DNA of 36,220 nt, taken from assembly GCA_013286465.1 (NCBI GenBank), contig JABDFR010000028.1:1-36220 (forward strand), written 5' to 3'. The notes beneath the pieces are model-generated. The model searched no databases and was not told where the DNA came from. It saw nothing but the letters and a program-made list of their open reading frames with translations. The first letter of the stretch is position 1. Each line of letters begins with the position of its first letter. This document shows, one piece after another, positions 16,795-25,912 of this stretch. Source of the DNA: Acidobacteriota bacterium. GTDB lineage: Bacteria; Acidobacteriota; Terriglobia; Acidiferrales; UBA7541. Made by a program: the position numbers and the translations under genes.

Positions 16795-19700
16795 ATGGAA
16801 TTCGATCGAATAATCAATCGAGTTGTTGCTCGCTTTATCGGCACTAAGCATGAGCGCGATATTAAGCGCATTGTGCCGATTGTGGCGTCTACCAACGTGC
16901 TGGAGCCTGAGATGCAAGGGCTTAGCGACGCTGAGATTGCCGAGCGGGCTGCTGCTTTGAAGGCCAAGGTTACGGCGCGGCTTGCTGGCGTTGAGCCTGC
17001 GGACACCGATTACAAGGTGAAGCTGCAGGAGGCGCTCGAGGAAGTGGTGGTGCCGGCGTTTGCGCTGGTGCGCGAAGCGGGACGCCGGAAGCTTTCGATG
17101 CGGCATTTTGATGTGCAGTTGATTGGCGGGATTGTGCTGCATCAGGGCAAGATTTCGGAGATGAAGACTGGTGAGGGCAAGACGCTCGTCGCTACCTTGC
17201 CTGCGTTTTTGAATTCGCTGGCTGGGCGCGGCGTGCATATCGTTACCGTGAATGATTATTTGGCGCGGCGCGATGCGGAGTGGATGAGCCCGATTTATAA
17301 ATTGCTGGGATTGACCGTTGGCGTGATCGTGCACGATCTGGATGACGCGCAGCGGCGGGCTGCTTATGGCGCGGACATCACTTACGGCACGAACAACGAA
17401 TTCGGCTTCGATTATTTGCGCGACAACATGAAGTACGATTTGAAGGATTGCGTGCAGCGCGGACACCAATTCTGCATCGTCGACGAAGTGGATTCGATTT
17501 TGATTGACGAGGCGCGCACCCCGCTGATTATTTCCGGGCCGGCGGAGGAATCCACCGACAAGTATTACCGCATCGACAAAATCATCCCGAAATTGATTCT
17601 GGACATCGATTACACGCTGGATGAGAAGCATCGCACCGCTACGCTTACCGAAGAGGGCGTTTCGAAATGCGAGCGCTTGCTGGGTCTAGGGAATCTTTAC
17701 GATCCGGCCAACATGGAATTGATTCACCACGTCTATCAGGCGTTGCGGGCGCATACGCTCTATCAGAAGGACGTGGATTACGTGGTGAAGGAAGGCGAAG
17801 TCATCATCGTCGATGAATTTACCGGGCGGCAGATGCCCGGACGGCGCTGGTCGGATGGATTGCATCAGGCTGTGGAGGCTAAGGAAGGGGTGAAGATCGA
17901 GCGGGAGAATCAGACGCTTGCCACCATTACCTTCCAGAATTATTTCCGGATGTACAAAAAGCTTTCCGGCATGACCGGTACCGCCGAAACGGAAGCCGCG
18001 GAATTCGAGAAGATTTACAAGCTGGATGTGGTGGCGATTCCTACGAATAAATCGTTGATCCGGCACGAATTTCAGGACGTGGTTTACCGCACTGAGGCGG
18101 AAAAATTCGAAGCGGCGGTGAATGGAATCATTCAGGAAGATGGGACGAAGACTGGCGGGATCCGGCAATATTTCGAATCCGGGCAGCCAGTGCTGGTGGG
18201 CAGCATTTCGATTGAGAAATCGGAGAAGATTGCGGAATTGCTGCGGAAATTTGGGATACCGCACCAGGTGCTCAACGCGAAGCAGCACGAGCGCGAGGCG
18301 AAAATTATTGCGCAAGCTGGTCGGAAGGGCGCGGTTACGGTCTCGACGAACATGGCCGGCCGCGGTACCGACATTTTGCTTGGTGGAAATCCTGAGGCGA
18401 TGACCCGCGAGCATTTCTTGAAGAACAAGCTCGCGATTCCTTACGCGCCTGCTGGAGCCGTGATCGGTGGAAATGGGGCCAATAGCGAAACGCCCGCCGA
18501 AGCGGAGACCGGTGCTCCGGGTACCGGCGCGATTTCCGCGCAGTCTGGCGGTGGAGCTTCCGGTTCTACGGCTGCGACGCTCGCGGCGCCCGCAGCGAGC
18601 GTGCCGATGGTGCTCTTCCAACAGGAAGGCAGAATTTTCCAGGTTCCGGCGGATCAATGGAAGCCGGTTTACGACCAGTTCGCCGAGCAGTGCAAAGCGG
18701 AACACGATGAAGTGATCGCCATGGGCGGCTTGCACATTCTTGGCACCGAGCGGCATGAAGCGCGGCGCATTGATAACCAGCTTCGCGGGCGCGCTGGCCG
18801 GCAGGGCGACCCTGGGGCTTCGCGATTCTTCCTTTCGCTCGAAGATGATTTGCTGCGGATTTTCGGCGGCGAAAAAGTTAAGGCCATGATGCATTGGCTG
18901 GGCATGACCGAAGGCGTGCCCATTGAATCGAAATTGATCAGCAAGCGCATTGAGAACGCACAGAAAGCTGTTGAGGCGCAAAACTTCGAGGCTCGCAAAC
19001 ATCTTCTTGAGTACGACGATGTGATGAACAAGCAGCGCGAAACGGTTTATTCGCTGCGGCGCGGGGTGCTCGAAGGCGCGGATCAAAAGGAATACATTCT
19101 CGAACGCGCCGACAGCATTGCCATGGACCTTGCCGAGAAATATTGCCCGCGCGAGATTAACCCTGGGCAGTGGAATGTCACTCAATTCTCGAATGAAATT
19201 CTGAATCAGTTCGGCATGGACGCCAAGGCTGTCGGCATCGATTTCCTGCGCGTGAATCACGATGAAGTGGTGAATACGCTGCTGGATCGGATGCACGCTC
19301 GCTATGAAGAGAAGGAACAGCTCTTTGGCGCGCAGGTGCTGCGATGGCTCGAGCGGCGCATATTGCTTGATATCGTTGATACCCAGTGGAAAGACCATTT
19401 GCTTACCTTGGATCACTTGAAGGAAGGCATTGGGCTGCGCGGTTATGGGCAAAAAGATCCGCTCGTTGAATTCAAGCGCGAGGCATTCACGCTTTTTGAA
19501 GAAATGATGGACCGGATCGACACGGAATCGGTGCGGTTTTTGTTCTTGGTGCGTCCGGCGGAAGGCGAACAGGCTCCGCAGCAGGCTGCCGGCACTCCGG
19601 AGCCGGCGCGGCCGAAGCAATTCGGGATTCAGCAGCAGCTTGAAAAGCGCCAGCAGCGGCAGCAGAAAGATCTGCAATTTCAGGCTGGGCCGGCGCAGGC

Positions 19701-19806
19701 GGAAGCGCCGAAACCGGTGCGCGCTGGTGCTAAAGTCGGACGCAACGATATGTGCCCGTGCGGCTCCGGGAAAAAATACAAGAAGTGCCATGGGGCAAAC
19801 GCTTAG
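16795..19806 (+). CDS. secA: Preprotein translocase ATPase SecA
   Basis: SecA (1003 aa) is the motor that drives preproteins through SecYEG. The first nucleotide-binding fold shows [15 protein letters not shown] (Walker A), [16 protein letters not shown] (Walker B region) and the preprotein cross-linking domain after it. The second fold has [13 protein letters not shown] and [23 protein letters not shown]. The extreme C-terminus keeps the SecB/phospholipid zinc motif, [13 protein letters not shown]. An insertion of about 110 residues lies between LLGGN (about 532) and GGLHILG (about 644), where E. coli has about 34. Its first half (about 553-602) is low complexity, rich in Gly, Ala, Ser and Thr. 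ATG 16795 gives the usual family N-terminus. It is transcribed alone, divergent from mrp. Confidence 0.96.
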   Translation: MEFDRIINRVVARFIGTKHERDIKRIVPIVASTNVLEPEMQGLSDAEIAERAAALKAKVTARLAGVEPADTDYKVKLQEALEEVVVPAFALVREAGRRKLSMRHFDVQLIGGIVLHQGKISEMKTGEGKTLVATLPAFLNSLAGRGVHIVTVNDYLARRDAEWMSPIYKLLGLTVGVIVHDLDDAQRRAAYGADITYGTNNEFGFDYLRDNMKYDLKDCVQRGHQFCIVDEVDSILIDEARTPLIISGPAEESTDKYYRIDKIIPKLILDIDYTLDEKHRTATLTEEGVSKCERLLGLGNLYDPANMELIHHVYQALRAHTLYQKDVDYVVKEGEVIIVDEFTGRQMPGRRWSDGLHQAVEAKEGVKIERENQTLATITFQNYFRMYKKLSGMTGTAETEAAEFEKIYKLDVVAIPTNKSLIRHEFQDVVYRTEAEKFEAAVNGIIQEDGTKTGGIRQYFESGQPVLVGSISIEKSEKIAELLRKFGIPHQVLNAKQHEREAKIIAQAGRKGAVTVSTNMAGRGTDILLGGNPEAMTREHFLKNKLAIPYAPAGAVIGGNGANSETPAEAETGAPGTGAISAQSGGGASGSTAATLAAPAASVPMVLFQQEGRIFQVPADQWKPVYDQFAEQCKAEHDEVIAMGGLHILGTERHEARRIDNQLRGRAGRQGDPGASRFFLSLEDDLLRIFGGEKVKAMMHWLGMTEGVPIESKLISKRIENAQKAVEAQNFEARKHLLEYDDVMNKQRETVYSLRRGVLEGADQKEYILERADSIAMDLAEKYCPREINPGQWNVTQFSNEILNQFGMDAKAVGIDFLRVNHDEVVNTLLDRMHARYEEKEQLFGAQVLRWLERRILLDIVDTQWKDHLLTLDHLKEGIGLRGYGQKDPLVEFKREAFTLFEEMMDRIDTESVRFLFLVRPAEGEQAPQQAAGTPEPARPKQFGIQQQLEKRQQRQQKDLQFQAGPAQAEAPKPVRAGAKVGRNDMCPCGSGKKYKKCHGANA

Positions 19807-19890
19807 CGAGAAATTGGGCTGACGGTTTTATTCCTCCGAACGGATTTTTTCGCCGGTTAATTGAAATCCACGAGAGATCGACAAATCTCA

Positions 19891-19969
19891 CCTCAGCGGC
19901 TAAAGCCGTGTTTGTTGCGGCAATTGTGGCATGACTAAAGTCATGCCCTGACAAGGCTTCCGCTGCGGA
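19891..19969 (-). repeat. Double-hairpin intergenic repeat, family B copy 2
   Basis: CGGCTAAAGCCG, then GGCATGAC-TAAA-GTCATGCC, then the CCTGAC-A-GCTTCCG tail. Compared with copy 1 (11252) the second stem differs at two positions and both are compensated on the other arm. It lies between secA and the DUF4097 gene. Confidence 0.75.
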
Positions 19970-20073
19970 ATTGCGGCGGCTAACGCGACTACGGGTATTG
20001 CGTCTGAACATTTTGGGGGCTGCTTGCGTATCTATCGCGGGGCGGTAGTCTATCTGCGAATAAGGAGTGAACT

Positions 20074-21066
20074 ATGCGAATTGGTTCTCGTTGGGGGATT
20101 AGTTTTGCAGCGATGGCGTTGGCAATTTTCGCTCTTGCGTCCGTTGCGGCGCGGCCGGCGCTGGCCGATAGCGAGGGGCATTTTGACAAGACGCTGACGG
20201 TTACTGGGACGGTGGATTTGGACGTTCAGACGGGATCGGGAGACATTACCGTGCATGCAGGCGATGCGGGGCGCGTGGAAATTCACGCCACGATTCGAGC
20301 GAGTGGCCGGCATTTGGGCGGCGACATCGATGCGCGCATCAAGCAGATTGAAGACAATCCGCCAGTGCAGCAGGAAGGAAACGCGATTCACATCGGCGGC
20401 GGCGATCGCAGTTTGTTCGAGAATATTTCGATCAGCTACGAAATCAAGACGCCCAAGGAAACTCATCTGCGCTCAAAGTCCGGCTCGGGCGATGAAGATG
20501 TGGAGGGAATTTCCGGACCGGTGGATGCGGCCAGCGGTTCGGGATCGTTGAAAGTTCACGATATCGGGGATGAGGTTCACGCGACGACTGGATCTGGCGA
20601 CGTTGACATCGAGAACGCGCACGGGAAGGCTCGCGTCAGCTCGGGTAGCGGTTCGATCCGCGCAACCGGAATTGCGGGGGCGCTTTCTGTTTCGACGGGA
20701 AGCGGCTCGGTGAAGCTGGAGCAGACGGCTGCTGGTGATGTGGAAGTGAATACAGGGTCGGGCGAAGTGGAATTGAATCACGTGAAAGGTGCCGTGCGCG
20801 TTTCGACTGGAAGCGGCAGCATTCACGCCGACGGCGAGCCTGCCGGTCCTTGGCGGTTGCATACGGGTTCGGGCGACGTGACGGTGAAACTGCCGGAGAC
20901 GGCTTCGTTTGAACTTGCTGCGCACACGAGTAGCGGCTCGATTGCTACGAAACGCGAAGTTGCCGTGTCCGGCAATGTCAATCCGCACGAGCTCCGCGGG
21001 AAGGTTGGCAGTGGCGGCGTGCTTGTGGATTTGAATACGAGTTCGGGTTCGATCCGCATCGATTAA
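20074..21066 (+). CDS. Exported DUF4097-type beta-repeat protein
   Basis: A 330-residue protein with an N-terminal signal peptide (about 1-32, hydrophobic core FAAMALAIFALASVAA, likely cleaved after PALA). The rest is built of repeated short beta segments rich in G-S-G: many variants of STGSGSV, each about 20 residues apart. This is the pattern of the DUF4097/DUF2807 putative adhesin-like beta-solenoid family. It lacks membrane anchors, so it should be periplasmic or surface-associated. ATG 20074 follows AAGGAG with good spacing. Function is unknown; members often sit near anti-sigma factors or envelope stress genes, and an RsbW-type ATPase gene lies about 550 bases downstream. Confidence 0.82.
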   Translation: MRIGSRWGISFAAMALAIFALASVAARPALADSEGHFDKTLTVTGTVDLDVQTGSGDITVHAGDAGRVEIHATIRASGRHLGGDIDARIKQIEDNPPVQQEGNAIHIGGGDRSLFENISISYEIKTPKETHLRSKSGSGDEDVEGISGPVDAASGSGSLKVHDIGDEVHATTGSGDVDIENAHGKARVSSGSGSIRATGIAGALSVSTGSGSVKLEQTAAGDVEVNTGSGEVELNHVKGAVRVSTGSGSIHADGEPAGPWRLHTGSGDVTVKLPETASFELAAHTSSGSIATKREVAVSGNVNPHELRGKVGSGGVLVDLNTSSGSIRID

Positions 21067-21210
21067 ATCTTCGCAGAACGGGCGTTCCTTTTGTGCGGCC
21101 GAAGGGGCGCCCACTGCCTTCATCCCGCAAGATGTGATATTTTTGTGCGCGGCTTCATACTCCGTTAGTAATCACTCGCAGTGACTCGCACAGAAGCAAA
21201 AGGTTATGCC

Positions 21211-21549
21211 ATGACGGCGACGGAGACTCGGCACTGCCGAATCGCGGACTGCATCGCGGAAGTGCCTCCGGCGCTTCGAGCGGGAGCCGTGTGCCTCGAT
21301 CATTTTCTCGACGAGGCATTTGCGCGGGCGGATTCCGCGCTGGAGAAATGCCGTTGCGGAGAATTGATCGATGCGGGGACGCTGGAGTGGCTTTTTGCCG
21401 ATGTGCAGATCACTTTGAATGCGCTTTCGGAAGTGGCGCGTACGCGCGATCTTGCTCAACAAAGCAAGATTCTGGAGTTGTTGCTTTGCGTGGCTAATTT
21501 GAACGAATATGTGGCACATCATTCGGTGCAAGCTTCGCATCTAAGTTGA
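21211..21549 (+). CDS. Small Cys-containing protein of unknown function
   Basis: I do not recognise this 112-residue soluble protein. The N-terminal half has five cysteines and a histidine that could bind a metal: C9 and C14, then C28-x2-H31, then C47-x-C49. The rest looks helical (LEWLFADVQITLNALSEVAR, KILELLLCVANLNEYVAHH). ATG 21211 is preferred because AAAAGG lies about 8 bases upstream; GTG 21181 in the same frame is possible. It precedes the RsbW-type ATPase gene by 68 bases on the same strand, so the two could be an operon. The hydrophobic periodicity and the ribosome binding site favour a real gene. Confidence 0.7.
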   Translation: MTATETRHCRIADCIAEVPPALRAGAVCLDHFLDEAFARADSALEKCRCGELIDAGTLEWLFADVQITLNALSEVARTRDLAQQSKILELLLCVANLNEYVAHHSVQASHLS

Positions 21550-21617
21550 TCGTGCGCGGTTTTGGGCCGGGAAAACTGTGCTTTGCGGGCGGCGTTACGG
21601 ACACTAGGATAGGCCAC

Positions 21618-22064
21618 ATGGCTCCAGATTCTTTGCCACAGTGCGAGTTCGAGTCGGACAAGTTGGCCGTGCGGCTGCGCTTTTCGGGGCCTGCGGATGT
21701 CGCGACCATTACTCCGGTGGTTTCGTGGGTGATGGATTTCGTGAAAGAGATGGGTTGCGCGGTGGGCAAGGAATGGGAAGTGGAAATTGCGTTGCGCGAG
21801 GCGCTGGCGAATGCGATGGTGCATGGGTCGAAGCGCGATCCTTCGAAGAAAGTGGAATTTTGCGTGGCGATTGATAACGATCGCGGGTTGTTGATCGTGG
21901 TGCGAGACCAGGGCGAGGGCTTTGATCCGTCGGCGATCCAGGAACCGGTGGTGGGGCAGAATCTCTATTCCGATCATGGACGCGGCATTTTCCTGATCAA
22001 CCAGCTCATGGACGAAGTGAAGTTTGAGCGCGGCGGCACCGAGATCCGCATGCGAAAGCGTTAA
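21618..22064 (+). CDS. RsbW-type ATP-binding protein (anti-sigma/serine kinase family)
   Basis: A 148-residue GHKL (HATPase_c) protein like RsbW or SpoIIAB, cytoplasmic. It shows the N-box in LREALANAMVHG, the G1 box in VRDQGEGFDPS and the G2 box in DHGRGIFLINQL. The small size, with no sensor or dimerisation domain, fits an anti-sigma factor/serine kinase of a partner-switching system. No sigma factor or STAS antagonist is adjacent; a SpoIIE-type phosphatase gene lies 13 kb away. ATG 21618 with AGGA upstream gives the typical length; the frame itself extends to TTG 21546. Its actual target cannot be told from sequence. Confidence 0.87.
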   Translation: MAPDSLPQCEFESDKLAVRLRFSGPADVATITPVVSWVMDFVKEMGCAVGKEWEVEIALREALANAMVHGSKRDPSKKVEFCVAIDNDRGLLIVVRDQGEGFDPSAIQEPVVGQNLYSDHGRGIFLINQLMDEVKFERGGTEIRMRKR

Positions 22065-22139
22065 TACCCTCTTGTCTGTCTTGCCTTGAATTTCCTCCTG
22101 TGTGGCTCCAAGCTGGATGTCACGTAAGTTGAGACATCC

Positions 22140-22823
22140 ATGACTGAACAAGACCCGACTGTCGAAAAATTTAAAGTTGTCGAGCCGCAGATTCCTGGGG
22201 TGCCGGTGGCGAAAAAGCCTGCGGCTGGCTCGACTACGGGCACGAATCTTCCGATTGCCGTGTGGCTGACCATTGCGATTGGGGCAGTTTTGATGGTCGG
22301 AGCTTCGTTTTTCTGGTGGTTCTCGTTGGCTTCGAAGAGGGCGGACCGTAGTTCGGCGGAAGTTCCACCGGCGGTCGTGACTCCCGCGGCTGCGCCGATT
22401 GCGCCTGTGGAAAAAGTGGCGCAAGGGCCGGGCGAAATTGCTTCGATCTCGGAATTGGCTGCGCCATGGTCATCGAAGTCGTTTGTGATGCAGGATCCGG
22501 TGACGAAACTGAGTGTGCCGGCGACGGTGGTGAAATTACCGGGCGGGGCTTATTGGGGATTTTCGATGATCGAGCCGTTCGGGCAATGTCATTTGGAATA
22601 TATAACCGACATGAAGCGACTGAAATCTTACTACGGTTTCGAGGCGAGCCATCCGATGGTGGGGGATCCCTGTAGCCGGAGCGTTTTTGATTTGACGAAG
22701 TATGGGCCGGGGATTGATGGGCTGGTGCGTGGGGAGATGGTGCAGGGTTCGGGATTGCGGCCGCCGATGGCGATTGAGGTGAAGGTGCAGGGGGGCAAGA
22801 TTGTTGCTTTGCGGATGGAATAG
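22140..22823 (+). CDS. Membrane-anchored protein of unknown function, faintly Rieske-like C-terminus
   Basis: I do not recognise this 227-residue protein. A cytoplasmic N-terminus (1-37) is followed by one transmembrane segment (about 38-63, VWLTIAIGAVLMVGASFFWW), a Pro/Ala-rich linker (70-97) and a globular domain outside the membrane. That domain has two cysteines, C150 in FGQCHLEYIT and C178 in DPCSRSVFD, followed by a VRGEMVQG-LRPPMAIEV run. The layout C-H ... PC-(S)-R-S-V-F-D-L ... G-V-R-G ... R-P resembles the cluster-binding part of Rieske proteins, but the second ligand pair lacks its His. The cysteines might instead form a disulfide. It is followed by a repeat-bearing convergent region. 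Confidence 0.7.
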   Translation: MTEQDPTVEKFKVVEPQIPGVPVAKKPAAGSTTGTNLPIAVWLTIAIGAVLMVGASFFWWFSLASKRADRSSAEVPPAVVTPAAAPIAPVEKVAQGPGEIASISELAAPWSSKSFVMQDPVTKLSVPATVVKLPGGAYWGFSMIEPFGQCHLEYITDMKRLKSYYGFEASHPMVGDPCSRSVFDLTKYGPGIDGLVRGEMVQGSGLRPPMAIEVKVQGGKIVALRME

Positions 22824-22958
22824 TTAATTCTTCTTTGCGAGAAATTCTTCGGCGAATTAAGACTGGCCTACGAATTTTGGATTTGAGATACGCCGCAAGT
22901 TCTACACTCCAAAACTTTTTGCAACTTAGGTAACGTTTTCGATCGCGTTACTCGGAGC

Positions 22959-22985
22959 GGGCGAGCCCAAGCCATCGCCCCTACG
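22959..22985 (-). repeat. GTAG-type hairpin repeat, family A copy 3
   Basis: GGGCGA, a 10-base spacer, TCGCCC, then CTACG on the plus strand. Against copies 1 and 2 the closing pair changes from C-G to A-T on both arms. Its left flank shares TTTTCG-TCGCGTTAC with copy 1. The surrounding gap (22824-23092) holds nothing else except copy 4. Confidence 0.65.
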
Positions 22986-23045
22986 AAAGAAAAGGCTACC
23001 GTGCGCGCAAAATCCGGTTTGGCGTTTACTCGGGGGCCGAAGTGC

Positions 23046-23072
23046 GGGAGGGTCTGAAGACCCTCCCCTACG
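23046..23072 (-). repeat. GTAG-type hairpin repeat, family A copy 4
   Basis: A perfect 9-bp hairpin GGGAGGGTC-TGAA-GACCCTCCC followed by CTACG. It lies 20 bases beyond the stop of the DUF4382 lipoprotein gene, in a convergent gap. No T-run follows on either strand, so a classical terminator is not supported, though the hairpin could protect mRNA ends. Confidence 0.65.
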
Positions 23073-23092
23073 GGCTGCGCTGCTCCGTGCGT

Positions 23093-24490
23093 TTAATCGG
23101 TTAGTTCTTCTACTGCGCCGGCTATGAAGACTGGTTGGCTTGTTGCCGGGTTGATTAGGACGAAGCCTACGACTCGCAGCGAGATTCCCGTTTGGCCTTG
23201 CAGCGCGCTAAGGCCGGTTAGGTTGATGAAGTTGGTTGCGTCTGTGGTCATCACTGTTAGCGGTTGCGGTAATAGAACGCCCGCCGTCCAGTTGTCATTC
23301 AGTTGAAAACTTCCTGTGTTGCCTTGCTGCACTACTACATTTCCTGCGAGAGTGCCGGCTTGACCTTGGCGGCGCAGGACTACGCGGTGCGGAGTCAGAG
23401 TCGACGTGCCGTTGTTCGTGGTTAGGGCGCCGCCGATCGAGACGCGCTGACCTGGCGCGAGCGCCGAATTGTTGAAGAGCAGCGTGGTGAGCGGCAGCTT
23501 GATGTGGCCGATGCGATATTTTTCTGTGCCGTCGAGTGTGAGGGCGGCGATATCGCCGGGCGAGATGCCGTCGATAGCCGGTAGCTCATCGCGGACGTAG
23601 AGATCGGCTAGTGTGGCCGGGCCCGTTGGCGGATTCACACTGGTGAGCAGGCCGCCGAGATAGAAGCCGTTGTCGGAGATGACGTTGACTTCGGTTGCGT
23701 CGATCGCATGCGTGACTGCATCGATCTGGCCGGTGAGCGAGACGATTGTGTTTGTGGTGAATGAGCTGATCGGCTCGGTGGGATCATCGAGAATCGTGTT
23801 GCTGTCGGTCGTGACGTTCCACTGGCGCCCGTGCGGGCCTTGCACCATGAACGAATTCGCGCCGGTTACGCCTACCACTCCTGCTGCGAAATCGTCGATG
23901 GAGACTTCAGAGTCAGTGGCATTGTGGAGAGAAAGCTGGAATATGGGATTGATCGTGCCGGTGACTTGGCCGTTGCTATCGACGGCTAGAGATTTGCGTA
24001 GATCGAATTCCATGCGCAGGCCGTCAAGATCGCCATTGTTCACCGTGAACGGTTGAGCAAAGGTCACGGTGACCATGTTGGTGGAGAGTGTGCCGTTGAT
24101 GGTGTTGATCGCGGGCGGAGTTTGCGTGGTATCGATAAAGCCGATGACAGGATTCGCGATGGTTACGGTAGCGCTGACGTAGGTGCCAGTCGGCACTGAG
24201 GTGAGATCGACCATTTGGTGCAGTCCGCTCAGTTGCGCGAAGTCGACGAGTTCGGATTGTGAAAGAACGCTTACGTCGGTGGTGCCGTTGTTAACCGTCA
24301 CGCCCGTCAAATTGATCTGGCACGAGACGATGCTGGGAAGCGGCGCGTCGGTGGCTACGCTAAAAATCGAGTCGGATTGCTGGGGCGGAGGCGTGGTGGT
24401 GTTGGAGTTACCCGCGCCGCCGCTGCAGGCTGAAATTAAAAGCAAAGGCAAAATTGCGAAAAGAATTTGGACACACTTCGACTGTTTCAT
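23093..24490 (-). CDS. DUF4382-type lipoprotein
   Basis: A 465-residue predicted lipoprotein: an N-terminal signal with lipobox LISAC (lipidated C22), then a Ser/Thr/Pro-rich linker. The region from about 40 to 190 (FSVATDAPLPSIVSCQINLTGVTV...) fits the DUF4382 beta-sandwich domain. The second half, with repeated beta motifs (GQIDAVTHAIDATEVNV, GNVVVQQGNTGSFQL), resembles DUF5666-type repeats. It is rich in Thr, Asn and Gly, as expected for an outer-surface or periplasmic protein. ATG 24490 is decided by AGAAGGAGT 7 bases upstream; a longer frame (to 24715) lacks this. The gene is divergent from the BON lipoprotein gene. Function unknown; codons are less CTA-biased than in the 5.7-16.5 kb block. 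Confidence 0.8.
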   Translation of the reverse strand: MKQSKCVQILFAILPLLLISACSGGAGNSNTTTPPPQQSDSIFSVATDAPLPSIVSCQINLTGVTVNNGTTDVSVLSQSELVDFAQLSGLHQMVDLTSVPTGTYVSATVTIANPVIGFIDTTQTPPAINTINGTLSTNMVTVTFAQPFTVNNGDLDGLRMEFDLRKSLAVDSNGQVTGTINPIFQLSLHNATDSEVSIDDFAAGVVGVTGANSFMVQGPHGRQWNVTTDSNTILDDPTEPISSFTTNTIVSLTGQIDAVTHAIDATEVNVISDNGFYLGGLLTSVNPPTGPATLADLYVRDELPAIDGISPGDIAALTLDGTEKYRIGHIKLPLTTLLFNNSALAPGQRVSIGGALTTNNGTSTLTPHRVVLRRQGQAGTLAGNVVVQQGNTGSFQLNDNWTAGVLLPQPLTVMTTDATNFINLTGLSALQGQTGISLRVVGFVLINPATSQPVFIAGAVEELTD

Positions 24491-24497
24491 TCTCAGT

Positions 24498-24506
24498 ACT
24501 CCTTCT
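24498..24506 (-). promoter_or_regulatory. Ribosome binding site of the DUF4382 lipoprotein gene
   Basis: AGAAGGAGT on the minus strand, 7 bases before ATG 24490. It is the best match to a Shine-Dalgarno sequence on this gene and places the lipoprotein signal right at the N-terminus. Confidence 0.7.
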
Positions 24507-24756
24507 AAGATATGGATGATTGCGGAGGGCGGTGCTCTAGGTGGCCCCGATTCCCTCTTGAGGATCAAACCCGGCATGGCGAAAAAAGTTCCGGAATTTG
24601 ACGGGATTTTGGCGAGGGGTGGAGGCGGAAATTTAGTACCAGTCGAAAAAGGGCAGCTATCCGGGTGGTCTTGGCATCCAAGTGGAAGAGTCGCGCGCGG
24701 CGATTTCAGGGCCACCTGGAGTGATTTGCGGCCTGTTTTAACGGGAGAAAGTATTC

Positions 24757-25896
24757 ATGCGACGTCGGTTCGTACTCGCGCTCACAGTGGCGGCTCTTGG
24801 CTTAGGAATTGGTTGCGCGAAGGGGCTTAGCGATGCTGGGTTGGCCCAGAATATCAAAACGCAGATTTCCGCGGATCAGCAGCTTAAGAATTCCAGCCTG
24901 AATGTCAGCGTGAGCCAGGGCGTTGCTACTTTGTCCGGCAATGCTTCCGACGATTCGGCGCGGCTGGAGGCTTACAAAGTTGCGGCGCAAACGCCGGGTG
25001 TGAAGAGAGTGGACGATCAGATGTCGACTGTCTCAGCGCCGCCGCAGGCTGCGGACATTTCGCAACCTGCTCCGCCGGCCGCTACTACGTCGGCGCCGGT
25101 GAGCGAGCAGCCCAAGGCTGATCGGAAATCGAAGCGTCACACTGCAGAAGAGAAGAATTCGGATTCGAGTTCGCAGGCGTCCGACGCGAGCAACGTTCCA
25201 GCTTCCGCTAGTGAATCTGCTGCAGCGACGCCCGCCGAATCGCCGGCGCCTCCCGTCGATGCAACACAGCCCGCGAATAATGATTCGGCCGATGCACCTG
25301 CTCCGGCTGCCTCGCCGGCGGTGGCCGCCGATGCCGCCCCAGGGGCGCCGGAACCGAAGGACATTGAGATTCCTGCCGGGACAACGATTCGCGTGCGCAT
25401 GATTGATCCGGTGAATTCTTCGGTGAACAAGACGGGGGAAGTTTTCCACGCATCGCTGGAATATCCAATCGTCGTCGACAATCAGCCCGTCGTCCCGAAG
25501 GGAGCTGACGTTTACATTCGATTGACGCGAGCTAGTTCGGCAGGAAGCGTGAGCGGCCGGAGCGAGTTGCATCTGGAATTGGTGAAGCTCGATTATGCGG
25601 GACGCTCTTACTCGCTGGTGAGCAGCACGTCGAGCGTGGTGGGCGGTTCGAAGGGGAAGAAGACCGCGACGTCCGTCGGTGCGGGAGCGGTGATTGGCTC
25701 GATTATCGGCGCGATTGCCGGAGGCGGAAGGGGCGCGGCGATTGGCGCTGGCGTAGGCGCGGCCGGCGGCGGCGTTTACGCTGCCAGCACTAAAGGCGAG
25801 CAGGTGAAGGTGCCGGCGGAAACGCTTTTGGATTTTAAGTTGGAGCAGGCGGCGACGATCACGGTGCCGCCGCATACGGGTTTGTCTGGCGATTGA
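24757..25896 (+). CDS. BON-domain lipoprotein with glycine-zipper C-terminus
   Basis: A 379-residue envelope protein. The N-terminus is a lipoprotein signal (lipobox LGIGC, C20). A BON domain, a small alpha/beta fold thought to bind phospholipid, covers about 25-92 with the typical LKNSSLNVSVSQGVATLSG. A long low-complexity linker rich in Ala, Pro, Ser and Asp (about 93-205) follows. The C-terminal part starts at IPAGTTIRVRMIDPVNSS and resembles the beta domain of TrbI/VirB10-like proteins. It then has a glycine-zipper stretch (AGAVIGSIIGAIAGGG, about 308-345). ATG 24757 follows GGGAGA. The gene is divergent from the DUF4382 lipoprotein gene across a 266-base gap with no other feature. A role in envelope integrity is inferred from family. 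Confidence 0.85.
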   Translation: MRRRFVLALTVAALGLGIGCAKGLSDAGLAQNIKTQISADQQLKNSSLNVSVSQGVATLSGNASDDSARLEAYKVAAQTPGVKRVDDQMSTVSAPPQAADISQPAPPAATTSAPVSEQPKADRKSKRHTAEEKNSDSSSQASDASNVPASASESAAATPAESPAPPVDATQPANNDSADAPAPAASPAVAADAAPGAPEPKDIEIPAGTTIRVRMIDPVNSSVNKTGEVFHASLEYPIVVDNQPVVPKGADVYIRLTRASSAGSVSGRSELHLELVKLDYAGRSYSLVSSTSSVVGGSKGKKTATSVGAGAVIGSIIGAIAGGGRGAAIGAGVGAAGGGVYAASTKGEQVKVPAETLLDFKLEQAATITVPPHTGLSGD

Positions 25897-25912
25897 GTAT
25901 CTGCGTCAGGCT

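Noticed and set aside
17686-19791. A 701-codon open frame antisense to secA
   Set aside because: It mirrors secA codon structure, shows no domain features, is rich in His/Arg as antisense frames of GC-rich genes are, and secA itself is certain.
20500-21060. Tandem DNA repeat within the DUF4097 gene
   Set aside because: The G-S-G periodicity is at protein level; DNA units are too divergent to count as a direct repeat and are expected from the beta-solenoid fold.
21071-21118. Another family A hairpin after the DUF4097 gene
   Set aside because: GGGCG and GGGGCGCCC are present but the CTACG tail and a clean stem are missing.
23046-23072. Intrinsic terminator for the DUF4382 gene
   Set aside because: The 9-bp hairpin is strong, but no T-run follows on the relevant strand and the same CTACG-tailed structure occurs five more times away from gene ends.
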